Assembly (NCBI GenBank): GCA_958295665.1
Contig: OY282558.1
Location: 31,703,045-31,767,044, forward strand
From: Tipula vernalis
Lineage: Eukaryota > Arthropoda > Insecta > Diptera > Tipulidae
Direction of reading: 5' to 3'
Length of the DNA stretch: 64,000 nt
Part shown: piece after piece, positions 62,711 to 64,000 of the stretch
Position numbering within the stretch: the stretch's first letter is position 1
Layout of the letters: the number at the start of each line of letters is the position of its first letter
The notes under the pieces: generated by a model
Database searches by the model: none
Told to the model about the DNA's origin: nothing
The model's input: the letters and a program-made list of their open reading frames with translations, nothing else
Made by a program: the position numbers and the translations under genes

Positions 62711-62726
62711 TTATCAGTAGCCCAAA

Positions 62727-64000
62727 TGAATTGACCTGAATATTGCAAGCTAAACTAATTTAATAAGAAATTTCGAATGCAATACAATGACATTTCAAAT
62801 TTAAATCGGCCAAGATAGATTTGGGATTGTTTCATCAATTTTAAAAGAAACATCTAATTTTTGATTGAAGTTGGAACAAATTAAATTCGTTACTCATTTA
62901 AATGCAACTTGTTATATTCCAATATGCAAACCTGTCTTATACAGCATTCATTGTCAAGTTTCAAAAACTTCAATTAAATTTTTCGAATAAAACCATCAAT
63001 AATTCGCGGCTACATTTTGGTTAATCTACTTTCAAAGCATTTGAAAGCATTTTATATAAAATTAATGAACTCAAAAAATTTCAATAAAACCGTCAATCAA
63101 ACTTTGATATAAACAAAAAATCATCAATCACACACTGAGTACGCGCTTATATAACATGTATATGACATTGAAGTTTTACCACCCGCGCACGGAAGAACAG
63201 TTGGTTACAGCTTGTCGCCTGTCATTGAAACAATATTTTTCCTCAATGGTAAATAAGAAACTAATTTTGTTTTTGTTTTTCTTACAAATTTGATTTTACA
63301 CGACAATAAAATTATCGCATTTCGCGTGTCTTTAATGCATGTCTTTTGTTGTTTTTTACCTCTCACGCGTTTATAAATGTCGTTTGTTAGTTTATTGTTA
63401 TTTAAAGCGCAAAACAGTTATCAGTAATTATAGTGTTTTTATATTCGGATAAATTATCACTTCATCGCTAGGTAATCTCCGATCTCTTCCAAATATCTTA
63501 CATAACCGAGAGCAAAATCTGTATCACATAAAATAACAGAAAACTGGATCAACAAAGAGAACAAAAATAGTTTATGTTGTCAAAATAATTAATGATACAT
63601 ATTTTGGTTTACATAATATCGGCGTATATATTTTGTAAGACTAAAACTAGTTTGTGGTTACCATGTCTTCAGACACAGGTACACGAGTTGATTGGTTTTT
63701 TTTCCATAGCATTTTAGACTGAATGCATTTAATTGAATGTGATTGATAATCGTTTCGTTATTATTATTATTATTAGGGAATAAATAAATTATTAATGTTT
63801 ATTATGATTTAATAATTTGTTTCATTCTTATACAACCATTTTCTTTTTTAGAAAGTCGAGAAATTTTTATGTGAATTTTTTTTTTTTTTTTAATTTCAAT
63901 CAAACGAACTGATCTATTTCATTGTTTTTAATTAGACAGACCACCGTAGTGTTTATAGTAGTTTGCTATGTACGTAGAGGTCGATTTGAAATTTAATTAA
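62727..64000. other. AT-rich end of window
   Basis: An ATT trinucleotide run at about 63759-63775. 63170-63480 is slightly less A/T-rich than its surroundings and might hold a promoter, but I see no firm signal. ACCATGTC at 63660-63667 with a donor-like CACAG|GTACAC is too weak to call an exon. Confidence 0.35.

Noticed and set aside
63662..63690. ATG with good context followed by CACAG|GTACAC, as a possible first exon
   Set aside because: Only five codons, a weak donor, no hydrophobic segment and no clear promoter.
1..64000. tRNA or rRNA genes
   Set aside because: No A-box/B-box pair with a cloverleaf and no rRNA-like segment was seen on either strand by eye. A covariance-model scan would be decisive.

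Overview
The window reads as a piece of a large, AT-rich insect genome, most likely a fly. Supporting signs are the very AT-rich non-coding sequence, the AAAGTG-rich leader before an exon, TATGTATGTACATA-type tracts, a Drosophila-type recursive splice site, and an arthropod mix of transposons (Jockey-like and RNase H-bearing LINEs, BEL/Pao, Ty3/gypsy, Penelope-like, mariner-like and pogo/Tigger-like pieces). No complete host gene is visible. There are no rRNA or tRNA genes, no CRISPR array and no bacterial-type operon.

Left part (1-30 kb): mostly unassigned AT-rich DNA with scattered relics. These include a BEL/Pao gag-protease piece (3.4-4.1 kb, minus) with two covarying hairpins beside it, inverted-repeat elements at 5.75-6.22 and 12.06-12.95 kb, a frameshifted cyclic-nucleotide-binding-domain pseudogene (11.6-11.9 kb, plus), LINE 3' coding remnants (13.2-13.6, 23.5-23.7 and 24.9-25.1 kb, minus), long near-perfect hairpins near 15 kb, and a minisatellite district at 20.8-27.4 kb. 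That district holds AACTCAACC-type, ATACCATC-type and ACAGACTG arrays and an internally deleted mariner-like element.

Middle (30-38 kb): the best evidence for a live host gene. A 5' leader and a plus-strand first coding exon at 30383-30446 encode a signal peptide and end in a phase-1 splice donor. About 4.5 kb downstream a 24-T tract followed by CAG|GTAAG has the form of a zero-length recursive splice (ratchet) site. A possible terminal exon at 37972-38135, in phase and followed by two AATAAA signals, would close a small secreted peptide; equally the gene may continue beyond the window.

Right part (38-64 kb): retroelements, many on the minus strand. These are a frameshifted Jockey LINE (38.2-41.15 kb), a 269-bp near-perfect foldback (42.2-42.4 kb), and a second LINE (50.6-53.3 kb) split by a younger plus-strand RNase H LINE with a 13-bp target duplication. 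They are followed by a Penelope-like GIY-YIG piece, a Ty3/gypsy pol piece, a 387-bp LTR, a pogo/Tigger-like DNA-binding fragment and a third LINE (60.2-62.2 kb) beside a foldback whose core resembles a hammerhead ribozyme. If the 30.4-kb gene continues past the window, all of these lie in its intron.
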